NCBI GenBank assembly: GCA_011524785.1
Contig: WTJQ01000103.1
Span: 1 to 8,484 of the forward strand
Reading direction: 5' to 3'
From: Planctomycetota bacterium
Lineage (GTDB): Bacteria > Planctomycetota > UBA1135 > GCA-002686595
DNA length: 8,484 nucleotides
In this document: in pieces, positions 1-6,536 of the stretch
Layout: each line of letters starts with the position of its first letter
How positions within the stretch are numbered: the first letter of the stretch is position 1
Notes under the pieces: generated by a model
The model's input: the letters and a program-made list of their open reading frames with translations, nothing else
What the model was told of the DNA's origin: nothing
The model's database searches: none
Program-made: the position numbers and the translations under genes

Positions 1-1
1 C

Positions 2-193
2 TTCGGCCTCCTCAAGGACACGCACTCGGGCCGCGCCCTCCCCGGCGCTCCCAACGAGCCCGGCGCGGATGCGTCACGGCACTCGCCGCCGCACGAGGCG
101 TCCCGATCCGGAACACCGGGGAGCCAACGCCCGTCCAAGCCGTGCCTGCCGGCCCGAAGCCACGGCAGGACCGCCTTCGACTCCGTACTCTGA
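2..193 (+). CDS. 3' end of an unidentified gene (partial, runs off left edge)
   Basis: Frame 2 is open from the window edge to a TGA at 191-193 and would encode a 63-residue C-terminal tail, starting F-G-L-L-K-D-T-H-S-G and ending T-A-F-D-S-V-L. Of the three forward frames it has the clearest G/C bias at third positions: about 22 of the first 25 codons end in G or C, and about 80% thereafter. That bias is typical of the real genes here. The tail is rich in Ser, Pro, Arg and Gly, and I recognise no domain. Its stop lies 4 bp before the ATG of the nuclease gene, so the two could be co-transcribed. The coding signal weakens after about residue 26, so the true end may lie earlier, or this may be intergenic DNA. 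No function is assigned. Confidence 0.35.
   Translation, partial: FGLLKDTHSGRALPGAPNEPGADASRHSPPHEASRSGTPGSQRPSKPCLPARSHGRTAFDSVL
186..191 (+). promoter_or_regulatory. Possible -10 box for a leaderless nuclease transcript
   Basis: TACTCT fits the TANNNT pattern of a -10 element and ends 6 nt before the ATG at 198, which would place the transcription start at or next to the start codon. No Shine-Dalgarno sequence precedes that ATG, and no convincing -35 is visible. The match is short and could be chance, although such boxes stand out in GC-rich DNA. Confidence 0.25.
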
Positions 194-197
194 AGTG

Positions 198-1475
198 ATG
201 CTCCTGGTCACCCCGCTCCTTCTCGCCCTGGCCGCACCCCAGGGCCCTCCCGGCTACTACGCCTCGGTGGACGACAGCAGCGCCGCCACCCTGCGGACGA
301 CCCTGCACGCCGTCATCGACGACCACACGCGTCGCCCCTACACGGGGGGTGGGATCGACACCTGGGACATCCTGAACCTCGCCCAGGAGAACCCCGCCGA
401 CTCGACCGAGATCCTCGACGTCTACCGGAACCGGGCCTTCACCAAGGGCGACCAGGCCTACAACCGCGAGCACACCTGGCCGCGCTCGTACGGCATCCCC
501 GACGACGGACCGGACAACTACCCCTTCACCGACTGCCACATGCTCCACCTGTCGGACGGGGGCTACAACTCGGCGCGCAGCAACCGCCCCTTCCGCTACT
601 GCACCAGCTCGTGCAGCGAGTACCCCACGGACGGCGGCGGCTCGGGGCCCTACCCCGGCAACTCCAACTGGGGCAGCGGCCAGTTCACGAACGGCACCTG
701 GGAGGTCTGGAGCGGACGGCGCGGCGACGTGGCACGCTCCCTGCTCTACGCCGACCTGCGGTACGAGGGCGACACCCACGGCGTCACCGGCGTCGACGAG
801 CCCGACCTGATCCTCACCGACAACCTCTCGCTGATCGCGGGCTCGAACACGGGGCAGAACGAGGACGTGGCCTACATGGGCCTGCTGTCCGCGCTGCTCG
901 CCTGGCATGCGGAGGACCCCGTGGACGCCTTCGAGCTGCAGCGCAACGACGTGGTGTTCCAGCTCCAGGGCAACCGCAACCCCTTCGTCGATCACCCGGA
1001 GTGGGTCGACTGCCTGTGGAACGGCACGTGCGGCGGCGGAGGAGGCGGCGGCGGCGGCTCCGCCACGAACTACTGCAACCCGGCGACCCCCAACTCCTCC
1101 GGCGGCCCCGGCTCGATCACGTGGTTCGGTAGCTACACCGTCGCCGACCAGGACCTGGCCCTGGTGGTGAGCGGCCTGCCCTCCAACCAGTTCGGGTACT
1201 TCCTGGTGAGCGACACGCAGGCGATCGTCATCAACCCCGGCGGCTCCCAGGGCGTGCTCTGCCTCGGAGGGACGATCGGACGCTTCAGCGGCCAGATCCA
1301 GAACAGCGGCCTGCTCGGGACCTTCTCGATCCCGGTGGATCTGACCTCGCTCCCCACCACCCCGGTCAGCGCCGTGGTCCCGGGCGACACCTGGAACTTC
1401 ACGGCCTGGTACCGGGACAACAACCCTGGCCCCACGTCGAACTTCACCGACGCGCTCGCGGTGACCTTCGACTGA
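198..1475 (+). CDS. Secreted endonuclease I family nuclease with planctomycete-type C-terminal module
   Basis: Predicted 425-residue extracellular nuclease that would cleave DNA, and possibly RNA, non-specifically using a metal ion. Residues 1-13 are a short hydrophobic signal peptide (MLLVTPLLLALAA) without a basic n-region. The catalytic domain spans about residues 20-275. It contains N89-R-E-H92-T-W-P-R-S, the family's general-base histidine motif, then D-C-H114-M-L-H117-L-S and N124-S-A-R-S-N129, matching the metal-binding segment of the beta-beta-alpha-metal fold in endonuclease I proteins. Nine glycines (279-287) link it to a C-terminal module (about 291-425) starting N-Y-C and ending in an aromatic and Asn-rich segment. 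I recall this module from secreted planctomycete proteins; its role is unknown, perhaps surface attachment or sorting. The ATG at 198 was chosen because the signal peptide begins there; GTG at 195 is an alternative. An in-frame ATG at 69 would add 43 Arg/Pro-rich residues and bury the signal peptide. The gene is convergent with the next one, 15 bp apart. Confidence 0.88.
   Translation: MLLVTPLLLALAAPQGPPGYYASVDDSSAATLRTTLHAVIDDHTRRPYTGGGIDTWDILNLAQENPADSTEILDVYRNRAFTKGDQAYNREHTWPRSYGIPDDGPDNYPFTDCHMLHLSDGGYNSARSNRPFRYCTSSCSEYPTDGGGSGPYPGNSNWGSGQFTNGTWEVWSGRRGDVARSLLYADLRYEGDTHGVTGVDEPDLILTDNLSLIAGSNTGQNEDVAYMGLLSALLAWHAEDPVDAFELQRNDVVFQLQGNRNPFVDHPEWVDCLWNGTCGGGGGGGGGSATNYCNPATPNSSGGPGSITWFGSYTVADQDLALVVSGLPSNQFGYFLVSDTQAIVINPGGSQGVLCLGGTIGRFSGQIQNSGLLGTFSIPVDLTSLPTTPVSAVVPGDTWNFTAWYRDNNPGPTSNFTDALAVTFD
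1032..1058 (+). repeat. GGC/GGA trinucleotide run encoding a nine-glycine linker
   Basis: Nine consecutive glycine codons, seven GGC and two GGA, lie between the last cysteine of the nuclease domain (residue 278) and the C-terminal module. They form a flexible interdomain linker. Such runs can change length by replication slippage while staying in frame. Confidence 0.7.
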
Positions 1476-1497
1476 CGGAGGTCCCGCGGGTCAGTCG
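1469..1497. terminator. Inverted repeat spanning both stop codons of convergent genes
   Basis: CGACTGAC at 1469-1476 is perfectly complementary to GTCAGTCG at 1490-1497, giving an 8-bp stem with a 13-nt loop. Each arm contains a TGA stop: plus-strand 1473-1475 for the nuclease and minus-strand 1493-1491 for the WaaP-like gene. Both genes end in an Asp codon plus TGA plus C, which produces the symmetry. It could act as a bidirectional terminator, but neither side has a T-tract, so function is inferred only. Confidence 0.35.
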
Positions 1498-2306
1498 GCG
1501 AGGCCCGCGAGCCAGGCGCTCCAGCGGCCCTGCGCCCCGCGCGGGCGCACGCTTCCCGACTCCGCGCCCTCGAGCACGAGGCTCGGCACCTCGCGCACGG
1601 TGAGGCGCTCACCGAACTCGACGGGGCGATCCCCGCGCGCGGCAAGCACCTGCTCGAGGGCACACGAGCCCTCGGCGGCATCGCCGGCCTGCCCCTCGCC
1701 CAGGCCCTGCACGCGGATCCTCTCGGCGGCGAGCCCCGGCAGCACGGCTCCGGCCGCGGCAAGACGCCCAGCCAGATGGGCCAGCGCCTCCCCGAGACCG
1801 GGGATCCGCTCCTCGCCCAGCGCCAGAGCCTCGGCGAGGGTCGGCCCCGGGTCCACGTCGCGGGTGACGAGGACCGAGCGCCGACTGGCTCCATCTGCCA
1901 CGACCGCGAGGGGCTCGACCGTGGCGACGCCCGCGGCCCGGAGGTGACACAGCAGGTTCCACTCGCGCTCGGCCGGGGTCGCCCCTCCCGGGGCGCTCAG
2001 GCGCGAGCCGAGGGAGCGCCAGGCGCTCCACGGCGCGTAGGAGCGCAGCCGGATCCAGCCGGTGCCGATCCCCCGCGGAGCTCCTCGGAGGCCCTCCTGG
2101 CCCGGGAGCGGCGTGCCGGGGAGCGGGACTCGGCTCAGGCTCCAGGAGCCGTCACCGCTCTCCTCGAGCAGCTCCTGGGAGGCCCGACCCCAGAGCGCGC
2201 CCTCCAGCAGTCCCTCGACGGACTCCGCCCCGAGGGACCACGCGTCCGGGACCCCGGGCGCGAAGGCGCACCGAAGGGAGGAGGGGGAGCGCGTGGAGAC
2301 CGCCAT
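1491..2306 (-). CDS. Degenerate WaaP/Kdo-kinase-like protein (probable pseudokinase)
   Basis: Predicted 271-residue cytoplasmic protein. Residues 84-161 resemble the N-lobe of lipopolysaccharide core heptose/Kdo kinases (WaaP-like, protein-kinase fold): a W-I-R-L-R-S-Y strand, then P-A-E-R-E-W-N-L-L-x-x-L-R-A-A-G-V with E-P-L-A-V, then R-R-S-V-L-V-T-R-D. Active members have Lys where this strand has Arg. At 185-199, A-G-A-V-L-P-G-L-A-A-E-R-I-R-V aligns with the usual A-G-x-x-H-R-D-L-x-P-x-H-x-L-V catalytic loop, but H-R-D is replaced by L189-P190-G191. The expected metal-binding D-L/D-F segment is also not recognisable near 235-240 (L-T-V-R-E-V). I infer loss of phosphotransfer activity, with a possible binding or scaffold role. 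The ATG at 2306 is preferred; one at 2360 would overlap the polA start. The gene is divergent from polA by 52 bp. Third-position G/C bias is normal, so it does not look like a decayed pseudogene. The family call rests on motif reading and is moderately secure. Confidence 0.68.
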   Translation of the reverse strand: MAVSTRSPSSLRCAFAPGVPDAWSLGAESVEGLLEGALWGRASQELLEESGDGSWSLSRVPLPGTPLPGQEGLRGAPRGIGTGWIRLRSYAPWSAWRSLGSRLSAPGGATPAEREWNLLCHLRAAGVATVEPLAVVADGASRRSVLVTRDVDPGPTLAEALALGEERIPGLGEALAHLAGRLAAAGAVLPGLAAERIRVQGLGEGQAGDAAEGSCALEQVLAARGDRPVEFGERLTVREVPSLVLEGAESGSVRPRGAQGRWSAWLAGLAD

Positions 2307-2314
2307 GAGCCCGC

Positions 2315-2320
2315 AGCTTA
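2315..2320 (-). promoter_or_regulatory. Possible -10 box for the WaaP-like gene
   Basis: Read on the minus strand this is TAAGCT, a TANNNT hexamer ending 8 nt before the ATG at 2306, implying a leader of only a base or two. It sits in the 52-bp divergent spacer shared with polA. No clear -35 or Shine-Dalgarno sequence is visible. Confidence 0.22.
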
Positions 2321-2342
2321 GCGCCGGCCGAGCCCGCGCCCG

Positions 2343-2348
2343 TACACT
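2343..2348 (+). promoter_or_regulatory. Possible -10 box for polA
   Basis: TACACT matches the -10 consensus at four of six positions and ends 10 nt before the polA ATG at 2359, so the transcript would have a leader of only a few bases. A weak TTAGCG lies 19 bp upstream at 2318-2323. There is no Shine-Dalgarno sequence before the ATG. In the same short spacer it faces the opposite-strand TAAGCT box. Confidence 0.3.
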
Positions 2349-2358
2349 CCGCGAGCCC

Positions 2359-5073
2359 ATGGCACGCGTCTTCCTCCTCGACGGTACGGCCCTGGCCTAC
2401 CGCGCCCACTTCGCCATGGCCCGGTCGGGCCTGACCTCCCCCGACGGCCTGCCCACCGGCGCGGTCTTCGGCTTCACGAACACCCTGCGTCGCATCCTCC
2501 GGGAGGAGAAGCCCGACCTGGTGGCCGTCGCCCTCGACCCCAAGGGCCCCACCTTCCGGCACGAGCAGTACGCCGAGTACAAGGCCACGCGCGAGAAGGC
2601 CCCCGAGGAGATGATCGCGCAGCTCGAGCTGATCCGTGACGTGGTGCGCGGCCACGGGATCCCGCTGTTCGAGGTGCCGGGCTTCGAGGCCGACGACGTC
2701 ATCGGGACGCTCTCCCGCCAGGCCGAGGCCGCGGGGCACGAGGTGATGATCGTCACCGGGGACAAGGACCTCATGCAGCTCGTGAGCGAGCGGGTGCGCC
2801 TCTACAACGTCTTCAAGCCCGGGGTCGAGCTCGTCATCGAGGGGCTGGAGGCGGTCCAGAACAAGTTCGGGACGACCCCGGACCACGTCATCGACGTGCT
2901 GGCGATCATGGGCGACACCTCGGACAACGTCCCGGGGGTCAAGGGCATCGGGGAGAAGGGCGCCCAGAAGCTCGTGGCCGAGTTCGGCAGCGTGCAGGGG
3001 GTCCTCGAGCGCCTCGACGAGGTCAAGGGGAAGAACCGCGAGCGGATCGAGGAGCAGCGCGAGCAGCTGCTCATGAGCCTCGACCTCGTGACGATCGACA
3101 GCGAGGTCCCCCTGGACCCGGGCTTCGCCGGGATCGGGCCGCCGGAACCGGACGCCGCGGTGCTCGCCGAGCTCTTCCGCTCGCTCGACTTCCGCAGCAT
3201 GGCCGCCGAGGTCTCCCAGCAGGTGGAGCAGGCCGAGGAGGTCCGCGACTACGTCACCGTCACGAACGCCGAGGAGCTGGAGGCCATGATCGCCGAGCTG
3301 CGCGAGGCGGGCCGCTTCTCCTTCGACAGCGAGACCACGGGACTGCAGCCGCTCCAGGTGTCGATCGTGGGGCTGTCCTTCTCAGCGCAGGCGGGGCGCG
3401 CGTTCTACGTGCCGTTCAACGCCAGCCCGCCCGTCCTCGACGGCGGGCCGGAGGTGCTGCTGGAGGCCCTGAGGCCGCTCCTGGAGGACCCGGAGCTCGA
3501 GCGCGTGGCGCAGAACTGGAAGTACGACGCCCTGGTCCTGGGGGCGCACGGGGTCCACGTGCCCGCGCCGGCCTTCGACACGATGGTCGCGAGCTTCACG
3601 CTGGCCGGCTCGACCCGGCGTCACAACCTCGACGACCTGGCGCTGGTCTACTTCGGCCTGCACAAGATCCCGACGAGCGCGATCATCGGGAAGGGCAAGA
3701 AGCAGGTGACCATGGCCGAGGTGCTCGTGGAGCAGGTCGCCGAGTACGCCTGCGAGGACGCCGACGTGACCTGGCGCCTCTTCGAGGCGATGGCGCCCGA
3801 GATCGACGAGAGCGGCAACGCCGAGCTGTTCCACGACCTCGAGCTGCCGCTCGTCCCGGTCCTGGCCGCCATGGAGCGCCGCGGCATCCGGCTCGACGTG
3901 GAGCGGGTGGAGGCCATGAACGAGGGGCTGGAGGCCGACATCGAGGCAGGCCTCGGACGGATCCGCGAGCTCGCGGGCGTCCCCGACCTGAACCCAGGCA
4001 GCACCAAGGCCCTCGGCAAGGTCCTCTTCGAGGACCTGCGCATCCAGGACGAGGCCGGGGTCAAGCGCGTCAAGAAGACCAAGACGGGCTACTCCACCGA
4101 CCAGGCGACCCTGACCCAGTCCTACGGGGACGTGGAGATCGTCCGCGAGCTCCTCCAGTACCGAGAGCTGACCAAGCTCAAGAGCACCTACGTCGACGCG
4201 CTCCCGCGGTACGTCAACCCGGGGACGGGGCGGGTGCACTGCTCCTTCTCCCAGGTGAGCGCCGCCACCGGGCGCTTGGCCTGCTCGGACCCGAACCTCC
4301 AGAACATCCCCGTGCGCACGGAGCGGGGCCGGCGCCTCCGCGAGTGCTTCGTGCCGCGGCTGCCCGACGAGCACGGCGAGTGGGTCCTGCTGGCCGCGGA
4401 CTACAGCCAGGTGGAGCTGCGGATCATGGCGCACCTCGCCCAGGAGCCCTTCCTGATCGAGGCCTTCGGCCGCGGGGACGACATCCACGCCGCGACCGCG
4501 TCGGCCGTCTTCGGCGTGGAGCCGGACGCCGTGGACCGCGCCATGCGCTCCCAGGCCAAGGCCATCAACTTCGGCCTGCTCTACGGCATGGGGCCCCAGC
4601 GCCTGGCCCGTGAGACCGGCCTGACCATGCCCGAGGCCCAGGGCTTCATCGCGCGCTACTTCGAGGCCCTGCCGCGGGTGAAGGAGTGGCTGGACCGCAC
4701 GCGCGCCGACGCCGAGGAGCTGGGCTACGTCACCACGCTCTCGGGCCGCGTCCGCGCCCTGCCGGACCTCTCCTCCAGCAACCGCATGGCCCAGGTCAAC
4801 GCCCAGAACGCCGCCGTGAACACGCCGGTCCAGGGCAGCGCGGCCGACATCATCAAGCGGGCCATGATCGACCTGGAGAGCCGGCTGGAGGCGTCCCCCC
4901 TCCAGTCGCAGCTGCTGCTCCAGGTCCACGACGAGCTCGTCCTCGAGGTCCCGGTCTCCGAGCTGGAGCCCGCGAGCCAGATGGTGCGCGAGGCCATGGA
5001 GGGCGCCGCCGACCTGGCGGTCCCCCTCGCCGTGGACTTCGGGCACGGGGCCAGCTGGCTGGAGGCCCACTGA
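2359..5073 (+). CDS. polA: DNA polymerase I
   Basis: Predicted 904-residue family A polymerase (E. coli PolA is 928) for Okazaki-fragment maturation and gap filling in repair. The 5'-3' exonuclease domain fills about residues 1-290: L-L-D8-G-T near the start, F-E-A-D-D, T-G-D-K-D, and the helix-hairpin segment G-D-T-S-D-N-V-P-G-V-K-G-I-G. The 3'-5' proofreading domain (about 310-490) looks active: D323-x-E325 in F-D-S-E-T-T-G-L, N386-W-K-Y-D390, and Y463-A-C-E-D467. The polymerase domain (about 520-904) has motif A at D681-Y-S-Q-V-E686, the O-helix R730...K734...F738...Y742 with Phe at the position that disfavours dideoxynucleotides, and motif C Q-V-H857-D858-E859. The ATG at 2359 fits the family start M-A-R-V-F-L-L-D-G. 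The frame is open upstream to 2062, but that stretch is antisense to the WaaP-like gene and encodes no family sequence. No truncation or missing catalytic residue was seen. Confidence 0.98.
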   Translation: MARVFLLDGTALAYRAHFAMARSGLTSPDGLPTGAVFGFTNTLRRILREEKPDLVAVALDPKGPTFRHEQYAEYKATREKAPEEMIAQLELIRDVVRGHGIPLFEVPGFEADDVIGTLSRQAEAAGHEVMIVTGDKDLMQLVSERVRLYNVFKPGVELVIEGLEAVQNKFGTTPDHVIDVLAIMGDTSDNVPGVKGIGEKGAQKLVAEFGSVQGVLERLDEVKGKNRERIEEQREQLLMSLDLVTIDSEVPLDPGFAGIGPPEPDAAVLAELFRSLDFRSMAAEVSQQVEQAEEVRDYVTVTNAEELEAMIAELREAGRFSFDSETTGLQPLQVSIVGLSFSAQAGRAFYVPFNASPPVLDGGPEVLLEALRPLLEDPELERVAQNWKYDALVLGAHGVHVPAPAFDTMVASFTLAGSTRRHNLDDLALVYFGLHKIPTSAIIGKGKKQVTMAEVLVEQVAEYACEDADVTWRLFEAMAPEIDESGNAELFHDLELPLVPVLAAMERRGIRLDVERVEAMNEGLEADIEAGLGRIRELAGVPDLNPGSTKALGKVLFEDLRIQDEAGVKRVKKTKTGYSTDQATLTQSYGDVEIVRELLQYRELTKLKSTYVDALPRYVNPGTGRVHCSFSQVSAATGRLACSDPNLQNIPVRTERGRRLRECFVPRLPDEHGEWVLLAADYSQVELRIMAHLAQEPFLIEAFGRGDDIHAATASAVFGVEPDAVDRAMRSQAKAINFGLLYGMGPQRLARETGLTMPEAQGFIARYFEALPRVKEWLDRTRADAEELGYVTTLSGRVRALPDLSSSNRMAQVNAQNAAVNTPVQGSAADIIKRAMIDLESRLEASPLQSQLLLQVHDELVLEVPVSELEPASQMVREAMEGAADLAVPLAVDFGHGASWLEAH

Positions 5074-5080
5074 GCCACGC

Positions 5081-5105
5081 GCGGCGGGTCCATGCGGCCC
5101 GCTGC
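5081..5105 (+). terminator. Hairpin just after polA
   Basis: Bases 5081-5090 (GCGGCGGGTC) pair with 5096-5105 (GGCCCGCTGC), forming a 10-bp stem with two G-U pairs and a 5-nt CATGC loop, starting 7 nt after the polA stop. There is no downstream T-tract, so it is a GC-rich hairpin that could terminate transcription or protect the 3' end rather than a classical intrinsic terminator. Confidence 0.45.
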
Positions 5106-5129
5106 CGCAGGCTCGGGCTGGGACCGGCG

Positions 5130-5147
5130 TCGCGGCGCGCGCCGCGA
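5130..5147. repeat. 18-bp perfect GC palindrome
   Basis: TCGCGGCGCGCGCCGCGA reads the same on both strands. It lies 56 bp after the polA stop and about 75 bp before the ferredoxin -35 box. It could be a second terminator hairpin for polA or a protein-binding site. In a genome this GC-rich, a palindrome built only of G and C with outer A/T could also arise by chance. Confidence 0.5.
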
Positions 5148-5203
5148 GCCTCGCGATCCCTGCCCCGACCTGACGCGCAGCCCTCGATCGGGCCCCGAAG
5201 CGC

Positions 5204-5232
5204 TTGGCCGGGGGTGCTGGGCGTGTTAGAAC
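5204..5232 (+). promoter_or_regulatory. Sigma70-like promoter for the polyferredoxin gene
   Basis: TTGGCC at 5204-5209 (four of six -35 bases) is followed after exactly 17 bp by TAGAAC at 5227-5232 (four of six -10 bases). TG at 5224-5225 gives an extended -10. The start would fall near 5239, leaving a leader of about 54 nt before the ATG at 5293. A short palindrome, AAGCGCTT (5198-5205), overlaps the -35. This is the best-looking promoter in the window, but it was read by eye only. Confidence 0.42.
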
Positions 5233-5237
5233 CACGC
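5221..5237. promoter_or_regulatory. Candidate operator: inverted repeat around the -10 box
   Basis: GCGTG at 5221-5225 and CACGC at 5233-5237 are perfect inverted half-sites separated by 7 bp (TTAGAAC) that contains the -10 hexamer. A dimeric repressor bound here would block RNA polymerase. I cannot match the half-sites to a known regulator. The short arms make chance occurrence possible. Confidence 0.3.
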
Positions 5238-5292
5238 ATCCTGCCCCCGGGGAGCGGACCGTCCAGGTCCCCCGCCGCGGGCCTCCAGCGCC

Positions 5293-6492
5293 ATGGCCCA
5301 GACCGAGCTCGAGAAGACCGCAGAGGCGGGACTGTTCGACGTGGACCCGGAGCTGTGCATCGCCTGCGATGCCTGCTGCCAGGACTTCCCGGAGATCTTC
5401 TACATGGGTGGGGACCAGAAGGCCCACACCCTCGACGATCAGCAGGCCACCCTCTACAACGCCCGCACCGTCGTCGACATCTGTCCGACCAGCGCCATCG
5501 GGTTCTCCGGTGAGCTGCCGCCCGCCGAGCTCACGGTCGAGCTCGAGGAGGTCCCCGGCTGGGAGGCGGAGTTCGCCGCCTGGAAGGGGCTGCCCGAGGA
5601 CAAGGTCGAGCGCGACCGGCGCTACGGCCGCGACTACGTGGTGAGCACCGAGAGCGGCTGGATCGAGATCACGCTCAACCTGCCCACCCGCGTCCCCGCC
5701 GTGCGGGACCGCTTCCGCTTCGGCGCCCCGGCCGAGATGCCGGAGTACAACGTCCACGTCTACCGCCAGGGCGAGAAGGTCGCGCTGACCGCGTGGGTCC
5801 CGCGCCTCTCCCCCAGCGACAAGCAGGACGCCAAGGTGCTGAAGGCCAAGATCCTGGCCCTCACCCACACCTCGAGCAGCTTCCCCGGTCGCTTCACCAC
5901 CGAGTGGGAGTTCCCGAACGCCGACATCGTCGGCATGCGGCACCGGTTCGACGCCCACGGCCAGGTGAAGATCCTGGCCTTCACCGACCAGGCCGCGATG
6001 GACGCCCACCAGTGGGAGTCCCACTTCATCACCGAGAAGTGCACGGCCTGCTCCATCTGCGAGCGGGTGTGCCCCACGAACGCCATCTCCTCCGGCGAGC
6101 GCTACTTCATCGATCCGTCGCTCTGCATCAACTGCAGCGTGTGCGGGGTGTACTGCCCCTTCGACGCGATCGACGACAACATGGAGGTGACGGTCCAGAA
6201 GATCAAACCCAAGCAGGTGCCCAAGGCGCGCGTCGACGAGGCGCTCTGCACCGGGTGCGAGTTCTGCGTGGACGTCTGCCCGTTCGAGGCGCTGGAGATG
6301 CAGGGCCTGGTGGACGCCGGCGAGTACAGCCTCCCGCAGACCTCCCAGATCGCCGCCGTGATCGACAAGAACTGCGTGTCCTGCAAGCTGTGCGAGCAGG
6401 TCTGCATCAAGGACGCGATCGACGTGCCGCGCCCCCACCAGTTCGAGGACATCGGCATGTCCTTCATGAGCTACCTGACGGACGAGCACTGA
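5293..6492 (+). CDS. Polyferredoxin with five predicted [4Fe-4S] clusters and an unknown middle domain
   Basis: Predicted 399-residue cytoplasmic iron-sulfur electron carrier; no signal peptide or membrane segment is seen. Residues 1-75 are a single-cluster ferredoxin module: C22-x2-C25-x2-C28 (then an extra C29) and C64-P. Residues about 117-245 form an unrecognised domain with alternating beta-type segments and no Cys. The C-terminal half holds two dicluster modules: C250/C253/C256/C260-P with C278/C281/C284/C288-P, then C319/C322/C325/C329-P with C361/C364/C367/C371. The final motif ends in C-I instead of C-P but keeps four ligands. The ATG at 5293 is the first start in the frame and lacks a Shine-Dalgarno sequence. 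The gene has its own promoter region and is convergent with the glycosyltransferase. No oxidoreductase, hydrogenase or radical-SAM neighbour reveals its partner. Electron transfer is confident from the motifs; the pathway is unknown. Confidence 0.9.
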   Translation: MAQTELEKTAEAGLFDVDPELCIACDACCQDFPEIFYMGGDQKAHTLDDQQATLYNARTVVDICPTSAIGFSGELPPAELTVELEEVPGWEAEFAAWKGLPEDKVERDRRYGRDYVVSTESGWIEITLNLPTRVPAVRDRFRFGAPAEMPEYNVHVYRQGEKVALTAWVPRLSPSDKQDAKVLKAKILALTHTSSSFPGRFTTEWEFPNADIVGMRHRFDAHGQVKILAFTDQAAMDAHQWESHFITEKCTACSICERVCPTNAISSGERYFIDPSLCINCSVCGVYCPFDAIDDNMEVTVQKIKPKQVPKARVDEALCTGCEFCVDVCPFEALEMQGLVDAGEYSLPQTSQIAAVIDKNCVSCKLCEQVCIKDAIDVPRPHQFEDIGMSFMSYLTDEH

Positions 6493-6536
6493 GCCCTCGG
6501 GGGCGAGGCGCTCACGCGTCCGAAGCCCCTTCCAGC

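Noticed and set aside
69..197. Upstream in-frame start for the nuclease.
   Set aside because: It would place 43 Arg/Pro-rich residues before the hydrophobic signal peptide, and the codons lack the local third-position bias.
12..995. A 327-codon minus-strand frame opposite the nuclease.
   Set aside because: It is antisense to the catalytic motifs of the nuclease and has no recognisable domain; it is a shadow frame.
1600..2321. Several plus-strand frames antisense to the WaaP-like gene.
   Set aside because: They are Arg/Ala/Pro-rich, overlap one another, and show no motif or start context; the minus strand carries the kinase-like motifs.
2062..2358. In-frame N-terminal extension of polA.
   Set aside because: It lies antisense to the WaaP-like gene, encodes Ser/Pro/Arg-rich sequence, and the family start aligns at the ATG at 2359.
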